In this document: positions 25,999 to 36,391 of the stretch, piece after piece
Layout of the letters: each line of letters starts with the position of its first letter
Numbering within the stretch: position 1 is the stretch's first letter
Assembly: GCF_900182935.1 (NCBI RefSeq)
Contig: NZ_FXUE01000002.1
Coordinates: 682,001-746,000 of the forward strand
Source: Fibrobacter sp. UWB10
GTDB taxonomy: Bacteria; Fibrobacterota; Fibrobacteria; Fibrobacterales; Fibrobacteraceae
Direction: 5' to 3'
DNA: 64,000 nt
Made by a program: the position numbers and the translations under genes
Notes under the pieces: generated by a model
What the model was told of the DNA's origin: nothing
The model's input: the letters and a program-made list of their open reading frames with translations, nothing else
Databases searched by the model: none

Positions 25999-27732
25999 TT
26001 ACCCTTCAGACTTTTCTTCGGTCTTGGACTGTTCCGTGTTGGCGGTGTCCTTGGCTGCATTAGCGGCGTTGGCGTCTTCCTTATCCTTGTCGCGGATAGA
26101 GGCGCGGCGGATTTTTCCGCTGATGGTCTTCGGCAGTTCCGACACGAAGTCGATGATGCGTGGGCTCTTGTAAGAGGCAGCCACGTTCTTTGCGAACAGC
26201 TGGATTTCTTTGGCGAGTTCCTTCGAGGCTTCATAGCCCTTCTGGAGCACGACGGTTGCCTTCACGGCCTGTCCGCGAGACTGGTCTTCGACGCCTGTGA
26301 CGGCCACTTCCAAGACGGCCGGGTGCTTGTGGAGCACTTCTTCGACTTCGAAGGGGCTGATGCGGTAGCCGGAACTCTTGATCAAGTCATCGGTACGGCC
26401 CACGAACCAGAAGAAACCATCCTTGTCGCGGGTAGCGGTGTCGCCGGTGTGGTAGACGCCGCCCTCGAAAACTTTCTGGGTGCGTTCTTCGTCGCGGTAG
26501 TAGCCCCCGAACATGCCGAAGGGCTTGCCTTCGTCAATCTTGATGATGATTTCGCCGACTTCATCGGGGCCGCAGCTCTTGCCGTCGGCATCCACGATGT
26601 CCATGCGGTAGCCCGGAGAGGGCTTGCCCATAGAACCGGGGCGCGCTTCCATCCATTCGAAGTTGCCCGTAGTGAGAGTCAGTTCGGTTTGGCCGTAGCC
26701 TTCGTGCAGGCGGAGCCCCGTCTTTTCGAAGAACTTCTTGTAAATGTCCAAGTTCAACGCCTCGCCTGCGGTGGTGCAGTACTTGAGGCTGGAAAGGTTG
26801 TACTTTTCGACGCCATGCTGCAGAATGTAGCGGTAAACGGTCGGCGGCGCACAGAAGGTGGTCACCTTGTATTCCTGCATCTTTTCGAGCAGCTTGCCCG
26901 GAATGAACACGTTCATGTCGTAGGTGAATACGGCAGAACCTGCAATCCACTGTCCATAAATCTTGCCCCAGAGCGCCTTGGCCCAGCCGGTTTCGGCAAC
27001 GGTCAGGTGGCGGCCGCCGTCAATCACGTTCTGCCAGTACTTGGCGGTCACGATGTGGCCAAGCGGGTAGCTGAAGGTGTGGGCGACCATTTTCGGGTTG
27101 CTGCTGGTGCCGCTGGTAAAGTAGACAATCATGATGTCGTCATTGTGCGTGGCGGCATCTCCTGTGGGGCGCGGGAAACTTGGCGGGCAGATTTCGTAGT
27201 CGTCGTAGAAGTTGATCCAGTTCTGACGGGACTGCCCGATGGTCACGAGCGTTTCGACAATGCGCGTGTGTTCGCAGGCGGTGTCGATTTCCTTTTGGAG
27301 TGCCGGATCGTCGTAAGAGACGACCATCTTGATGTCGGCGGCCTTAAAGCGGTATTCCAGGTCTTCGGCGGCGAGCATGTTCGTTGCCGGAATGGCAATT
27401 GCACCAATGCGGTGGAGCGCCAAGAGGAAGAACCAGAATTCGTAGCGGCGGCGCAAAATCAGCATCACGCGGTCGCCCTTCTTGATTCCCTTTTTTACCA
27501 AAAAGTTCGCGGTGCGCTGCGAGGCAATCGAAAGATCCTTGAAGGTAAAAATATGGCTTTCGTCGTTGTCGTCGCACCAGACTAATGCTTCTCGCTTTGG
27601 TTCGGTCTTCGCGTATTCGTCGACCACGTCGTAGGCGAAGTTAAAGTCTTCGGGAATATTGAGCTTAAAGTTTTCGTAGAGGTCCTCGTAAGAGGAATAC
27701 TCGGTTCGTGCTAGGAATCTATTGAGTATCAT
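25999..27732 (-). CDS. Acyl-CoA synthetase (AMP-forming)
   Basis: A 577-residue ANL-superfamily enzyme that activates a carboxylic acid to acyl-CoA through an acyl-AMP. The phosphate loop is YFTSGTSSNPKMV (about residue 170-182), with GYGQTELT (about 345), the hinge/Asp region YHTGDTATRDKDGFFWFVGRTDD and the C-terminal Lys loop PKTISGKIRRASIRDKD. The sequence follows the medium-chain or acetyl-like branch (MACS family) rather than long-chain FadD. A Glu/Ala/Asn-rich tail of about 25 residues extends the C-terminus. It shares an operon with the DUF2334 gene upstream (19 bases apart). Possible roles are branched-chain or volatile fatty-acid uptake, which ruminal Fibrobacter require; this is inference. 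Confidence 0.88.
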   Translation of the reverse strand: MILNRFLARTEYSSYEDLYENFKLNIPEDFNFAYDVVDEYAKTEPKREALVWCDDNDESHIFTFKDLSIASQRTANFLVKKGIKKGDRVMLILRRRYEFWFFLLALHRIGAIAIPATNMLAAEDLEYRFKAADIKMVVSYDDPALQKEIDTACEHTRIVETLVTIGQSRQNWINFYDDYEICPPSFPRPTGDAATHNDDIMIVYFTSGTSSNPKMVAHTFSYPLGHIVTAKYWQNVIDGGRHLTVAETGWAKALWGKIYGQWIAGSAVFTYDMNVFIPGKLLEKMQEYKVTTFCAPPTVYRYILQHGVEKYNLSSLKYCTTAGEALNLDIYKKFFEKTGLRLHEGYGQTELTLTTGNFEWMEARPGSMGKPSPGYRMDIVDADGKSCGPDEVGEIIIKIDEGKPFGMFGGYYRDEERTQKVFEGGVYHTGDTATRDKDGFFWFVGRTDDLIKSSGYRISPFEVEEVLHKHPAVLEVAVTGVEDQSRGQAVKATVVLQKGYEASKELAKEIQLFAKNVAASYKSPRIIDFVSELPKTISGKIRRASIRDKDKEDANAANAAKDTANTEQSKTEEKSEG

Positions 27733-27750
27733 TTGTGTCTCTCCGGTCTC

Positions 27751-28521
27751 TTATAGATCCTGGTACATGATCTTTTCGCGGTGGTTCGAGGCAAATTTTA
27801 CGAGCGAGAGAAGATTTTGTTCGCCCATGGCCTTCATGTCACCGGCGTGAATCACCAGGCGGGGGGTTCCGCGGTAGAGGAGTAGTGCAATGCGTGAGAA
27901 TACCTGCATGGCACCGAGGAGTGCCTGCGGGAAAATAGAGAAGGTCAAAATCTGCGAGAACGACGGCTTGATTTTTTTACCGACCTTGCGGTAAATGTAG
28001 AGCATGTCTTCGTAAAAGTTGAATTCTTCGAGTACCTGTTTTTTGAGGTGCTTGTTGTCGAGCCAGACTGGCGCGATAAATCCGGAGGGGCGGCCAAAAC
28101 CGTGGGCCTTCCAGAGGGCGATGCTACGGTTTAAAAGCATCTGGGAAACTTTCTTGTTCAGGCCCGCAAATTCGGCACCATTGTGCGAAATGGTGAGCGC
28201 GAGCTTGCCGATGGGATTACGCTTGATGAACAGGTCTGCGTTGTGGCGCACACCGTGGAGCAAGATTTCGTAGCCTTCCTGCACGAATTTTCCGATTTCT
28301 TCACGGAAAGCGTCTGCTTCGGATTCAGGGACGCCCCCGATAGAGGGTACGACGGCAATCGAGATGGGCGAACCTGCGGCTGCGGCAATCTTTCGGATTT
28401 CTTCGGCAGATTTCTTGCAGTTCTTCACGTTAAAATTATGATAGCACAGCAGGTACTTCTTCTTTTTATGAAGAATAGCTTCGGCGGCGCGGATGTCGGC
28501 AATGTCCTTGTTGATTTCCAT
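27751..28521 (-). CDS. DUF2334-like polysaccharide deacetylase-fold protein
   Basis: A 256-residue protein of the NodB/carbohydrate-esterase fold. Marks are YLLCYHNFNV at the N-terminus, EILLHGVRHN with the metal His pair, RPSGFIAPVWLDN and LVIHAGDM near the end, as in DUF2334. No signal peptide is present. The family is predicted to remove acetyl or other acyl groups from glycans or lipids. Next to an acyl-CoA synthetase it may act in lipid-linked sugar or envelope metabolism, but substrate is unknown. Upstream of it in the same direction is ligA, 46 bases away. Confidence 0.75.
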   Translation of the reverse strand: MEINKDIADIRAAEAILHKKKKYLLCYHNFNVKNCKKSAEEIRKIAAAAGSPISIAVVPSIGGVPESEADAFREEIGKFVQEGYEILLHGVRHNADLFIKRNPIGKLALTISHNGAEFAGLNKKVSQMLLNRSIALWKAHGFGRPSGFIAPVWLDNKHLKKQVLEEFNFYEDMLYIYRKVGKKIKPSFSQILTFSIFPQALLGAMQVFSRIALLLYRGTPRLVIHAGDMKAMGEQNLLSLVKFASNHREKIMYQDL

Positions 28522-28567
28522 AAGGGTAACCTAATTGAATTTTACGCCATATATATAGAAAATGTGG

Positions 28568-30748
<2,181 letters not shown>

Positions 30749-30750
30749 TT

Positions 30751-30821
30751 AAGGTAGTGAGGTGTGGGCTCGTGCCTGCGGCACTTTGAGGTATGGGCTA
30801 TATTATCGGCGTGCCGAAGGC
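30751..30821. repeat. Heptamer/mini-hairpin element between mntP and ligA
   Basis: Seven heptamers from 30751 to 30799 (AAGGTAG, TGAGGTG, TGGGCTC, GTGCCTG, CGGCACT, TTGAGGT, ATGGGCT) with a central stem GTGCC-TGC-GGCAC, then a second mini-hairpin GCC-GAA-GGC at 30813-30821 beside the mntP stop. Its order, heptamers-stem-TTTG-heptamers, copies that of the array inside ligA 370 bases away. Confidence 0.75.
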
Positions 30822-30822
30822 G

Positions 30823-31386
30823 TTATACAAACATTTTGATTCCGATTGAAATCAAAATAATTCCTGCGATGATTTCGGGAATCTTGGTCTTGAAACGCTT
30901 GGCGGCGTGACGGCCGATTTCATACCCGATAACGCCCATGATAAAGCTTGCAAGCGCAATGGCGCTAGTGGCAAGAACCATGTTCGCGTTCAAGAATGCA
31001 AACGAAATTCCGACGGCGAATGCGTCAATACTTGTCGCAACCGAAAGCAGCAAGATATTTGCAATTGTCAAGTTTTTTGCGGCAATCTGTTCGCCTTCCT
31101 CTTCGCCTGCGTCACCACGAATGGCTCCCCAAATCATGCGCCCGCCCAGAATGCAAAGAATGGTGCAGGCGATAGGCGTTCCCACAGAATTGAACCAGCG
31201 TTCAGCAAAACTCCCGAGGAAATATCCGAGCAGAGTCATGCCACCTTGGAAAACGCCAAAGCTAACTGCCTGGAGCATGGCGCGGCTGTATTTGATACCT
31301 TTTTTTGAAAGGCCTGTGGCAATCGAGACGGCGAAGCAGTCCATCGCTTCTACAATCGCGATAATGATGATTTCAATAATGCCCAT
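30823..31386 (-). CDS. mntP: Manganese efflux pump MntP
   Basis: A 187-residue inner-membrane protein with six predicted segments in two repeats of three, the DUF204 layout. The acidic and neighbouring residues that define the ion path are present in both halves: AIVEAMDCFAVSIATGL in helix 1 and SVATSIDAFAVGISFAF in helix 4. It exports Mn(II) and protects from manganese excess. Its start is 2 bases from the stop of the upstream exported protein, so they form an operon. No yybP-ykoY riboswitch-like sequence could be recognised upstream. Confidence 0.93.
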   Translation of the reverse strand: MGIIEIIIIAIVEAMDCFAVSIATGLSKKGIKYSRAMLQAVSFGVFQGGMTLLGYFLGSFAERWFNSVGTPIACTILCILGGRMIWGAIRGDAGEEEGEQIAAKNLTIANILLLSVATSIDAFAVGISFAFLNANMVLATSAIALASFIMGVIGYEIGRHAAKRFKTKIPEIIAGIILISIGIKMFV

Positions 31387-31388
31387 GA

Positions 31389-32189
31389 TTACTTCGTAAA
31401 CTTGTAGCGGCCCAACAGGTCAAAATACCTAGCTTTCGGCGAAATCTTTACCGCCGGACGTTGCTTGCGAATGGCCGTGGTGGCGTTAGAATTTACAAAG
31501 AAGAATTCTCGCAAATAATATCCAACAGAAGATTCGTCTAGATATTTAAGCATGAATCCGTTATCTGTTTTGATGTATTCTATAGTTTCATTAAGTTCTG
31601 CAATTCCGTTTTGCACCGCGTAATCATAACACTTAAAATCGTTTGTCGAATCGCCAATGGTAAAACTAGTATCTGGTCTAGGATTGTTGGATTCATAATC
31701 ATATATATTTTTCTCGAATAAAGTGTCGTTCGAGAAATAAAGTTCTTTAAAGGAGTTGTACTCTGAATTCAATGTGGACATGTATGAGTCTGTTATCTTT
31801 GCCGTATAGGAGCCCCCAAATTCTCTGTTGGAATAGACTTTTTCATTAAGTATGATTGTATCGCCTGATGTTTCCTGAAAAATGACTCTCTCCGAACCTT
31901 TGCCAGAGATTTTTTCGTCGGAATTCCAATAGTAATGAGTAACTCTAAGGGCTTCACCATCTTCCATCGGGTCCATGACTAAACTGTCAATTTTCCCGTT
32001 AGTGTAATATATTTTGTGAGACCATTCGTTTTTATGGGTGTAGTTCTCTACAAAATACGAGGAGTCGTGATATGCTATGTCTTGGGTAATGTCCAAGCTT
32101 CCTTTGCTGAGTATAAAAATTGCTTCGGTGCACGTATTCGCTGCGGCAAAACCCGCCAAAAGCATTAGGCAGAATAAGAAATTTTTCAT
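31389..32189 (-). CDS. Exported protein with a C-terminal FDLLGR motif
   Basis: A 266-residue protein of unknown function. Signal peptide at residues 1-17 (MKNFLFCLMLLAGFAAA), then a Thr/Ser/Tyr-rich body with repeated YYTNG, YYWNSD and YSNREF patterns that suggest beta repeats. The end, AVKISPKARYFDLLGRYKFTK, resembles the short terminal motif of many Fibrobacter secreted proteins and of type IX secretion sorting domains (YDLLGR). It may therefore be surface-anchored or secreted by such a pathway; this is inference. It is the first gene of an operon with mntP and is divergent from the cytochrome operon. Confidence 0.72.
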   Translation of the reverse strand: MKNFLFCLMLLAGFAAANTCTEAIFILSKGSLDITQDIAYHDSSYFVENYTHKNEWSHKIYYTNGKIDSLVMDPMEDGEALRVTHYYWNSDEKISGKGSERVIFQETSGDTIILNEKVYSNREFGGSYTAKITDSYMSTLNSEYNSFKELYFSNDTLFEKNIYDYESNNPRPDTSFTIGDSTNDFKCYDYAVQNGIAELNETIEYIKTDNGFMLKYLDESSVGYYLREFFFVNSNATTAIRKQRPAVKISPKARYFDLLGRYKFTK

Positions 32190-32276
32190 TTGTGTCTCCT
32201 AGACCTAAAAATAGGAATATATTTGAAAAAAAATGTTTATATTTAAGAAGAATTTTGTATTCAAAAGGATGGTGTT

Positions 32277-32642
32277 TTGAAACTGCGGGTGGCAGTCATT
32301 GTTTTTGTGGCGGTATGTGCTTTATTTGCGGTAGAGGCATTTGTGCTTCCGCCGGTTACGCCCGAACTCAAAACACAAGCTCACGAATATTTTGAAAACG
32401 AATGCCGCGGTTGCCACCGCTGGGCTCGCAAGTTTGCAGCACCCCCGATGCGCGACAATGTGGCAAATTATGCTGAAAATCCGGAAGGTATGGTGCGTTA
32501 CCTGATGCATCCGACTCCACAGCACCCCGAAGAATGGCCAGCCATGGAAATCACTCCGCTTACCGAAGAGCAGGCGAAAATGATGACGGCGTGGCTCTTG
32601 TACATTCTCAAGAATCCCGATGACCCGGGACGACCCAAATAG
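32277..32642 (+). CDS. Mono-haem c-type cytochrome (first gene of a redox operon)
   Basis: A 121-residue exported protein. A TTG start at 32277 gives MKLRVAVIVFVAVCALFAVEA, a signal peptide or membrane anchor. The haem c site CRGCH is at residues 43-47, and a downstream Met in AMEITPLTEEQ is a candidate sixth ligand. It resembles the small mono-haem subunit of alternative complex III (ActE-like). A -10 box TATATT at 32238-32243 is well placed for the operon. The next gene overlaps its 3' end by 23 bases if the ATG at 32620 is used. Confidence 0.82.
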   Translation: MKLRVAVIVFVAVCALFAVEAFVLPPVTPELKTQAHEYFENECRGCHRWARKFAAPPMRDNVANYAENPEGMVRYLMHPTPQHPEEWPAMEITPLTEEQAKMMTAWLLYILKNPDDPGRPK

Positions 32643-33198
32643 GCGAGAGAACGTGAGAAGGGAGAAAAATACAAGAATATTTAAATGGTCGGCGATTTGT
32701 TTTGCCGTTGTATTCTCCTTTTTCTTGGCGGATTTCTTGATGGGGGAGCCGCGCGTTCCTGAACGTGCCGTGGGTTCGATTCCTTTTGACCATGCGTTGC
32801 ACGGCGATTCAATCGGTTTGGACTGTGCCGCCTGCCATACGGGCTCGCGCGCCTCGGCGAATGCCTTTATGCCCTCGAAAGCTGACTGCATGGACTGCCA
32901 CAGGCTCCCGCTGACCGAAAATCCGGGAATCGAAACGCTGGATTCTATGCTTGCAAAAGCTGATGACCGCCCATGGTCCCACAAGCGCCATTTGCCGGAT
33001 CATGTAGTGTTTCACCATGGTGTGCATGCCGCTGCAGGCGTCGCTTGCGCCGATTGTCATGGCCGGGGCTATATGCAGAACCGCTACGGCGCAGAATTGT
33101 TCAATATGCAAAGTTGCCTCAAGTGCCACAGGGGCGAAACTTTCAAAGAAAAAGGCTTTAAGCCGGCGGCCACGTACTGCGCCGCTTGCCACCGCTGA
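32620..33198 (+). CDS. Penta-haem cytochrome c, ActA/QrcA-like
   Basis: A 192-residue membrane-anchored cytochrome. A single hydrophobic helix (residues 23-41) follows a basic N-terminus. Five CxxCH sites are at residues 69, 90, 143, 166 and 187, with extra His pairs (PFDHALH, WSHKRH, VFHHGVH) that fit bis-His ligation as in cytochrome c3/c7 and in the penta-haem subunits of alternative complex III, Qrc and NrfB. It would pass electrons between the Fe-S subunit and a periplasmic carrier. A GTG at 32653 is an alternative start that avoids the overlap with the preceding gene. Confidence 0.88.
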   Translation: MTRDDPNRRENVRREKNTRIFKWSAICFAVVFSFFLADFLMGEPRVPERAVGSIPFDHALHGDSIGLDCAACHTGSRASANAFMPSKADCMDCHRLPLTENPGIETLDSMLAKADDRPWSHKRHLPDHVVFHHGVHAAAGVACADCHGRGYMQNRYGAELFNMQSCLKCHRGETFKEKGFKPAATYCAACHR

Positions 33199-33214
33199 TT
33201 CGTGAAGGTATCTT

Positions 33215-34102
33215 ATGGGTATGGATCGTCGCGAATTCATCAAGAGTTGTTCTCTGGTAGCGGTAATGGGGCTGCTGTTTGGCTGCCGCAAGATTCCGCT
33301 CGAAGAACTCGCCGGCGACTTGCCTAGCCTCAAACGTTTTGAAGACGAAGTCAAGCTTGCCCTATCGCAGACGAAAAAATCCCTCGACCTCGTGAAAGTC
33401 CCGACTCCGGGTGCCCTCAAGATTCCGGGGGCCTCGACTCTCAACCGTTTCGGCATGGCCATCGACCTGGATGCCTGCGATGGTTGCGGCAAGTGCATTC
33501 TGGCCTGCAACCTCGAAAACAACGTGCCGCTGGTTCCCGACGAAGATGCTGCCCGCGGGCGTTTTATGCACTGGGTCGACATGCGCGGCAGCGCCCCCTT
33601 CATGTGCGCGCACTGTGGCAATGCCCCGTGCGAACGCGTCTGCCCGACGGGGGCCGCCAATCACACGCCCGATGGCCTGAGCGCCATGATGTACAAGCGT
33701 TGTACGGGAAGCCGTTTCTGCGGCGCAAATTGCCCCGTTCAGGCTCGAAAGTTCAATTTTAACGATGCCCAAAAACTCGGGCTTGCCCGACAGTTCAATC
33801 GCGAAGTTCCGCTCCGCGACAAGGGCGTCATGGAAAAATGCAGCCTTTGCCTGCACCGCCTGCAGAACGACCGCCTAAAATTCAAGACCTCGCTTACCGT
33901 TGACGCCTCTGCTGAAGAATGGCGAGGTCGTGGCGTCAAAACCGCTTGCGCCGAAGCTTGCCCCAAGAACGCCATCATCTTTGGCAACTGGCTCGACGAA
34001 AAGTCGCCGCTGGTAAAGCTTACCAAGAATCGAGAACTGTACGCGCCGCGAGAACTAGCCGACCTTGATCCTTCCGTGGTATTTATGCGGGGGAGGCGCT
34101 AA
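33215..34102 (+). CDS. Periplasmic Fe-S subunit of ActB/NrfC/QrcC type
   Basis: A 295-residue ferredoxin-like subunit. MDRREFIK is a twin-arginine signal and LLFGC (Cys24) a possible lipobox, so it is exported folded and perhaps lipid-anchored. Cys ligands stand at 88, 91, 94, 98, 131, 134, 139, 143, 163, 169, 173, 209, 212, 245 and 249. Fifteen ligands fit three [4Fe-4S] and one [3Fe-4S] cluster, the set reported for ActB. The motif YKRCTGSRFCGANCP closely matches ActB-type sequences. The molybdopterin-fold half of ActB is absent. The stop overlaps the next start by one base (TAATG). Confidence 0.92.
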   Translation: MGMDRREFIKSCSLVAVMGLLFGCRKIPLEELAGDLPSLKRFEDEVKLALSQTKKSLDLVKVPTPGALKIPGASTLNRFGMAIDLDACDGCGKCILACNLENNVPLVPDEDAARGRFMHWVDMRGSAPFMCAHCGNAPCERVCPTGAANHTPDGLSAMMYKRCTGSRFCGANCPVQARKFNFNDAQKLGLARQFNREVPLRDKGVMEKCSLCLHRLQNDRLKFKTSLTVDASAEEWRGRGVKTACAEACPKNAIIFGNWLDEKSPLVKLTKNRELYAPRELADLDPSVVFMRGRR

Positions 34103-35892
34103 TGTTCAAGTACTTGATGCTTGCAGGCCTTGCGCTGTTCTTGCCGGGGCTTTATGCGCTGGGTTATTCGATTTTCGAAGGCCCTTCTGCCTGGATGGTG
34201 GATTCTCGCACCTTCTGGGGCACGCCTATCAGCTTGTTCGTTTTTTGGATTGGGCTTGCCCATGCTGGCACGCTTTTGTCGGCAATTTTCCTTGCGCTCG
34301 ATATTAAGCTTGACCGCCGTACTGCATTGATTGCAGAACTTTCGACGCTTGTATGCCTTGTGTTTGCGGGAATCTTCCCGCTCATGCACTTGGGCGTCAT
34401 CAACAACTTTTACATGGTCATGCCGCTTCTAGATGCCCGCGGGAATTTTGCGAATGTCGGTTCGCCCTTGGTTTGGGATTTCTGCTGCATTGCGGTGTAC
34501 GCGTTCCTTTCGCTCGTGTTTTTCATGACGCATCTCAAAACGCGCGAAATCCCGGCCCTCGATAAATACCGCAAGCCTATGGCGTGGCTCTTGTTCCCGC
34601 TGGTGCTCTGGGTGCATACGGTGGTGAGTCTCGATTTTGCGACCACATTTGTGCCTGAGTGGCGCGGGGCATTTTTTCCGGTTTACTTTATTGCGGGAGC
34701 CATATTCTCGGGCCTTGCTCTCATGAATTTGCTCCTGTGTTCCGAGGGCTACCGAGTGCGTCTTTTGGAGCGCTTGCAGTTGATCTTCTCTTGGTTCATG
34801 TGCGCCATTTGGGTTTGGGACTTGATGCTGAAAGGCTCCCTTTGCACTTCGGCGTTTATTTTTGCGGGCGTCTTGCCGCAGTTCCGCATGATTGCGGTCA
34901 TTCGCGAAAACAAGTGGGGCCGAATCGCGCTTTCGTTGAGCGTATTAATCGGACTTTTCTTGGAACGCCTTTACATCGTTTCGCCAGAATTCGGCTCGTA
35001 TGCGGCATCGCCCTTGAATTGGATTGACTGGGGCCTTATCGCCTTCTCGGTAGGTGGCTTTATGCTGCTCTTCTTTGGAATTCGCCGCTGTCTAAATTGG
35101 AAAATGGAAGGCGCCGGTTCTTATTTTGGCGAAGTTGATGGCACTGATTTGGCCGACGCCGAACAGCAGGAACTTGAAAAAGAGGGGGCGCGCGGTATTG
35201 AAAAGCCCAAGAAAGGCTTTTACATTCAGCCGTGGGCTTCCGAAGAATACCATGTGTTGCGCCTCCCATTGCTTGTGGGTTTTGCCTTTGCGTTGGTCTA
35301 CTCGATTTGGGTTTTGAACCAGAGTGTTTTTGCAAACGTTGAATTTTCGTTTGCAAACATTGTCCCGCTTTTGTATCCGGTTATCGCCTTGGTGACGACG
35401 GTGACATTGTATCTCCGAGCCTACTTTGTGGAGCATGCGTTTACCTTGCCTCGTCATGAAAAGTGGATGGCTGCTATTTTGCTTGTGCTTGTGGCGGCTT
35501 GTGCGGGCACATTCTTTGCCGGCGGCTCTTCTCACAATTCAACGAATACGATTGATTCGCAATCCATAGGCGTTGACGCTCCGATTTCTCAAAGTCATGC
35601 TCGCTTGCTTTGGAATGCCCGCTGTGCCACTTGTCACGGCGTTGATGGCAAATTCAACGAAAAATTTGTGCGTGAATTTTATCCGGTGCCGCAAAAGCTC
35701 GATACACAACGCCTCGATAGCTTGGGCGTAGATTCCTTGGTCAAGGTGATTTTGAACGGTCGCAACAATATGAATGCTTACGCGGGCCGCTTGACTCCGA
35801 GCGAAGCTCTGGGTCTTGTGAATTACATGCGGACTCTGGCAAAATCAGCTACTGAATCGGCAAAGGAGGGCGATAATGACTCCGCTCGCTAA
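34102..35892 (+). CDS. NrfD/ActC-like quinone-interacting membrane subunit fused to cytochrome c
   Basis: A 596-residue protein. Residues 1-340 hold eight to nine membrane segments of the NrfD family (for example FWIGLAHAGTLLSAIFLAL and AGIFPLMHLG), which take electrons from quinol. A charged linker (residues 340-380) leads to two or three more segments, and the C-terminal 90 residues (from about 500) are a mono-haem cytochrome c with CATCHG at about 510. Such a fusion joins quinol oxidation to a tethered haem. Start overlaps the Fe-S gene by one base and the end overlaps the next gene by 17 bases: a tightly coupled operon. Confidence 0.9.
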   Translation: MFKYLMLAGLALFLPGLYALGYSIFEGPSAWMVDSRTFWGTPISLFVFWIGLAHAGTLLSAIFLALDIKLDRRTALIAELSTLVCLVFAGIFPLMHLGVINNFYMVMPLLDARGNFANVGSPLVWDFCCIAVYAFLSLVFFMTHLKTREIPALDKYRKPMAWLLFPLVLWVHTVVSLDFATTFVPEWRGAFFPVYFIAGAIFSGLALMNLLLCSEGYRVRLLERLQLIFSWFMCAIWVWDLMLKGSLCTSAFIFAGVLPQFRMIAVIRENKWGRIALSLSVLIGLFLERLYIVSPEFGSYAASPLNWIDWGLIAFSVGGFMLLFFGIRRCLNWKMEGAGSYFGEVDGTDLADAEQQELEKEGARGIEKPKKGFYIQPWASEEYHVLRLPLLVGFAFALVYSIWVLNQSVFANVEFSFANIVPLLYPVIALVTTVTLYLRAYFVEHAFTLPRHEKWMAAILLVLVAACAGTFFAGGSSHNSTNTIDSQSIGVDAPISQSHARLLWNARCATCHGVDGKFNEKFVREFYPVPQKLDTQRLDSLGVDSLVKVILNGRNNMNAYAGRLTPSEALGLVNYMRTLAKSATESAKEGDNDSAR

Positions 35893-36322
35893 TTCGCTTT
35901 CGTGCCTGATCGCTCTTGGCTGCGCTTCGTTCCTGTGGCGCAAGGGTTCGTCACCGTACCGCAACGGTGCGCTTCTGTCTGTATTCTTGGTGCTGTTCAG
36001 TGTGTTCTGCTATTTTGCCGGTGATATCAACGACCCGACGATTGAACATTATCCGTTCCGCATGCTCGCTCTCTGCCTCTGCCTTTCGACCACATCGCTT
36101 TCGTTTTACCGCAGGCGTTACCTGGTGCTTGCTCAGTCGCTCTGGTGCTGGATTGAACTTTTTGGCGGAATTTCGCTCTATTACCACGGAATTGATATTG
36201 CTTGGACTCGCATCGCGGCTTTGCTCTGCATGACCCTTTGCAGCACGTTCCTTTCTAAAATTTCGAAAGAAATGGAATTCTGCCTAATGGTCTTCTGGCT
36301 CGCTGTTTGGGTATTCTTTTAG
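35876..36322 (+). CDS. Small integral membrane protein of the redox operon
   Basis: A 148-residue protein with four to five hydrophobic segments (LANSLSCLIALGCASFLW, ALLSVFLVLFSVFCYFAGDI, FRMLALCLCLSTTSLSF, YLVLAQSLWCWIELFGGISLYY, FCLMVFWLAVWVFF). Not recognised as a named family. Position at the end of the operon and overlap with the NrfD-cytochrome gene suggest an accessory subunit, comparable in place to ActD/ActF, but no sequence mark proves it. A heptamer array begins on the last base of its stop codon. Confidence 0.75.
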   Translation: MTPLANSLSCLIALGCASFLWRKGSSPYRNGALLSVFLVLFSVFCYFAGDINDPTIEHYPFRMLALCLCLSTTSLSFYRRRYLVLAQSLWCWIELFGGISLYYHGIDIAWTRIAALLCMTLCSTFLSKISKEMEFCLMVFWLAVWVFF

Positions 36323-36391
36323 AATGTGAAGTGTGAGATGTAAAATGTTTAATTCCACATTCCACATTACACATTGCACATTATATCTTTC
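36322..36391. repeat. Heptanucleotide array after the redox operon
   Basis: Ten units in 7-base phase, starting GAATGTG, AAGTGTG, AGATGTA, AAATGTT, TAATTCC and continuing ACATTCC, ACATTAC, ACATTGC, ACATTAT, ATCTTTC. The two halves are roughly complementary, so the region can fold. It overlaps the last codons of the glycosyltransferase-like gene. The end CACATTATATCT is shared with the array at 13.17 kb. Confidence 0.82.

Noticed and set aside
32620-36322. Complete nitrite reductase (Nrf) operon
   Set aside because: NrfB-, C- and D-like proteins are present, but no NrfA catalytic cytochrome is found in the window.
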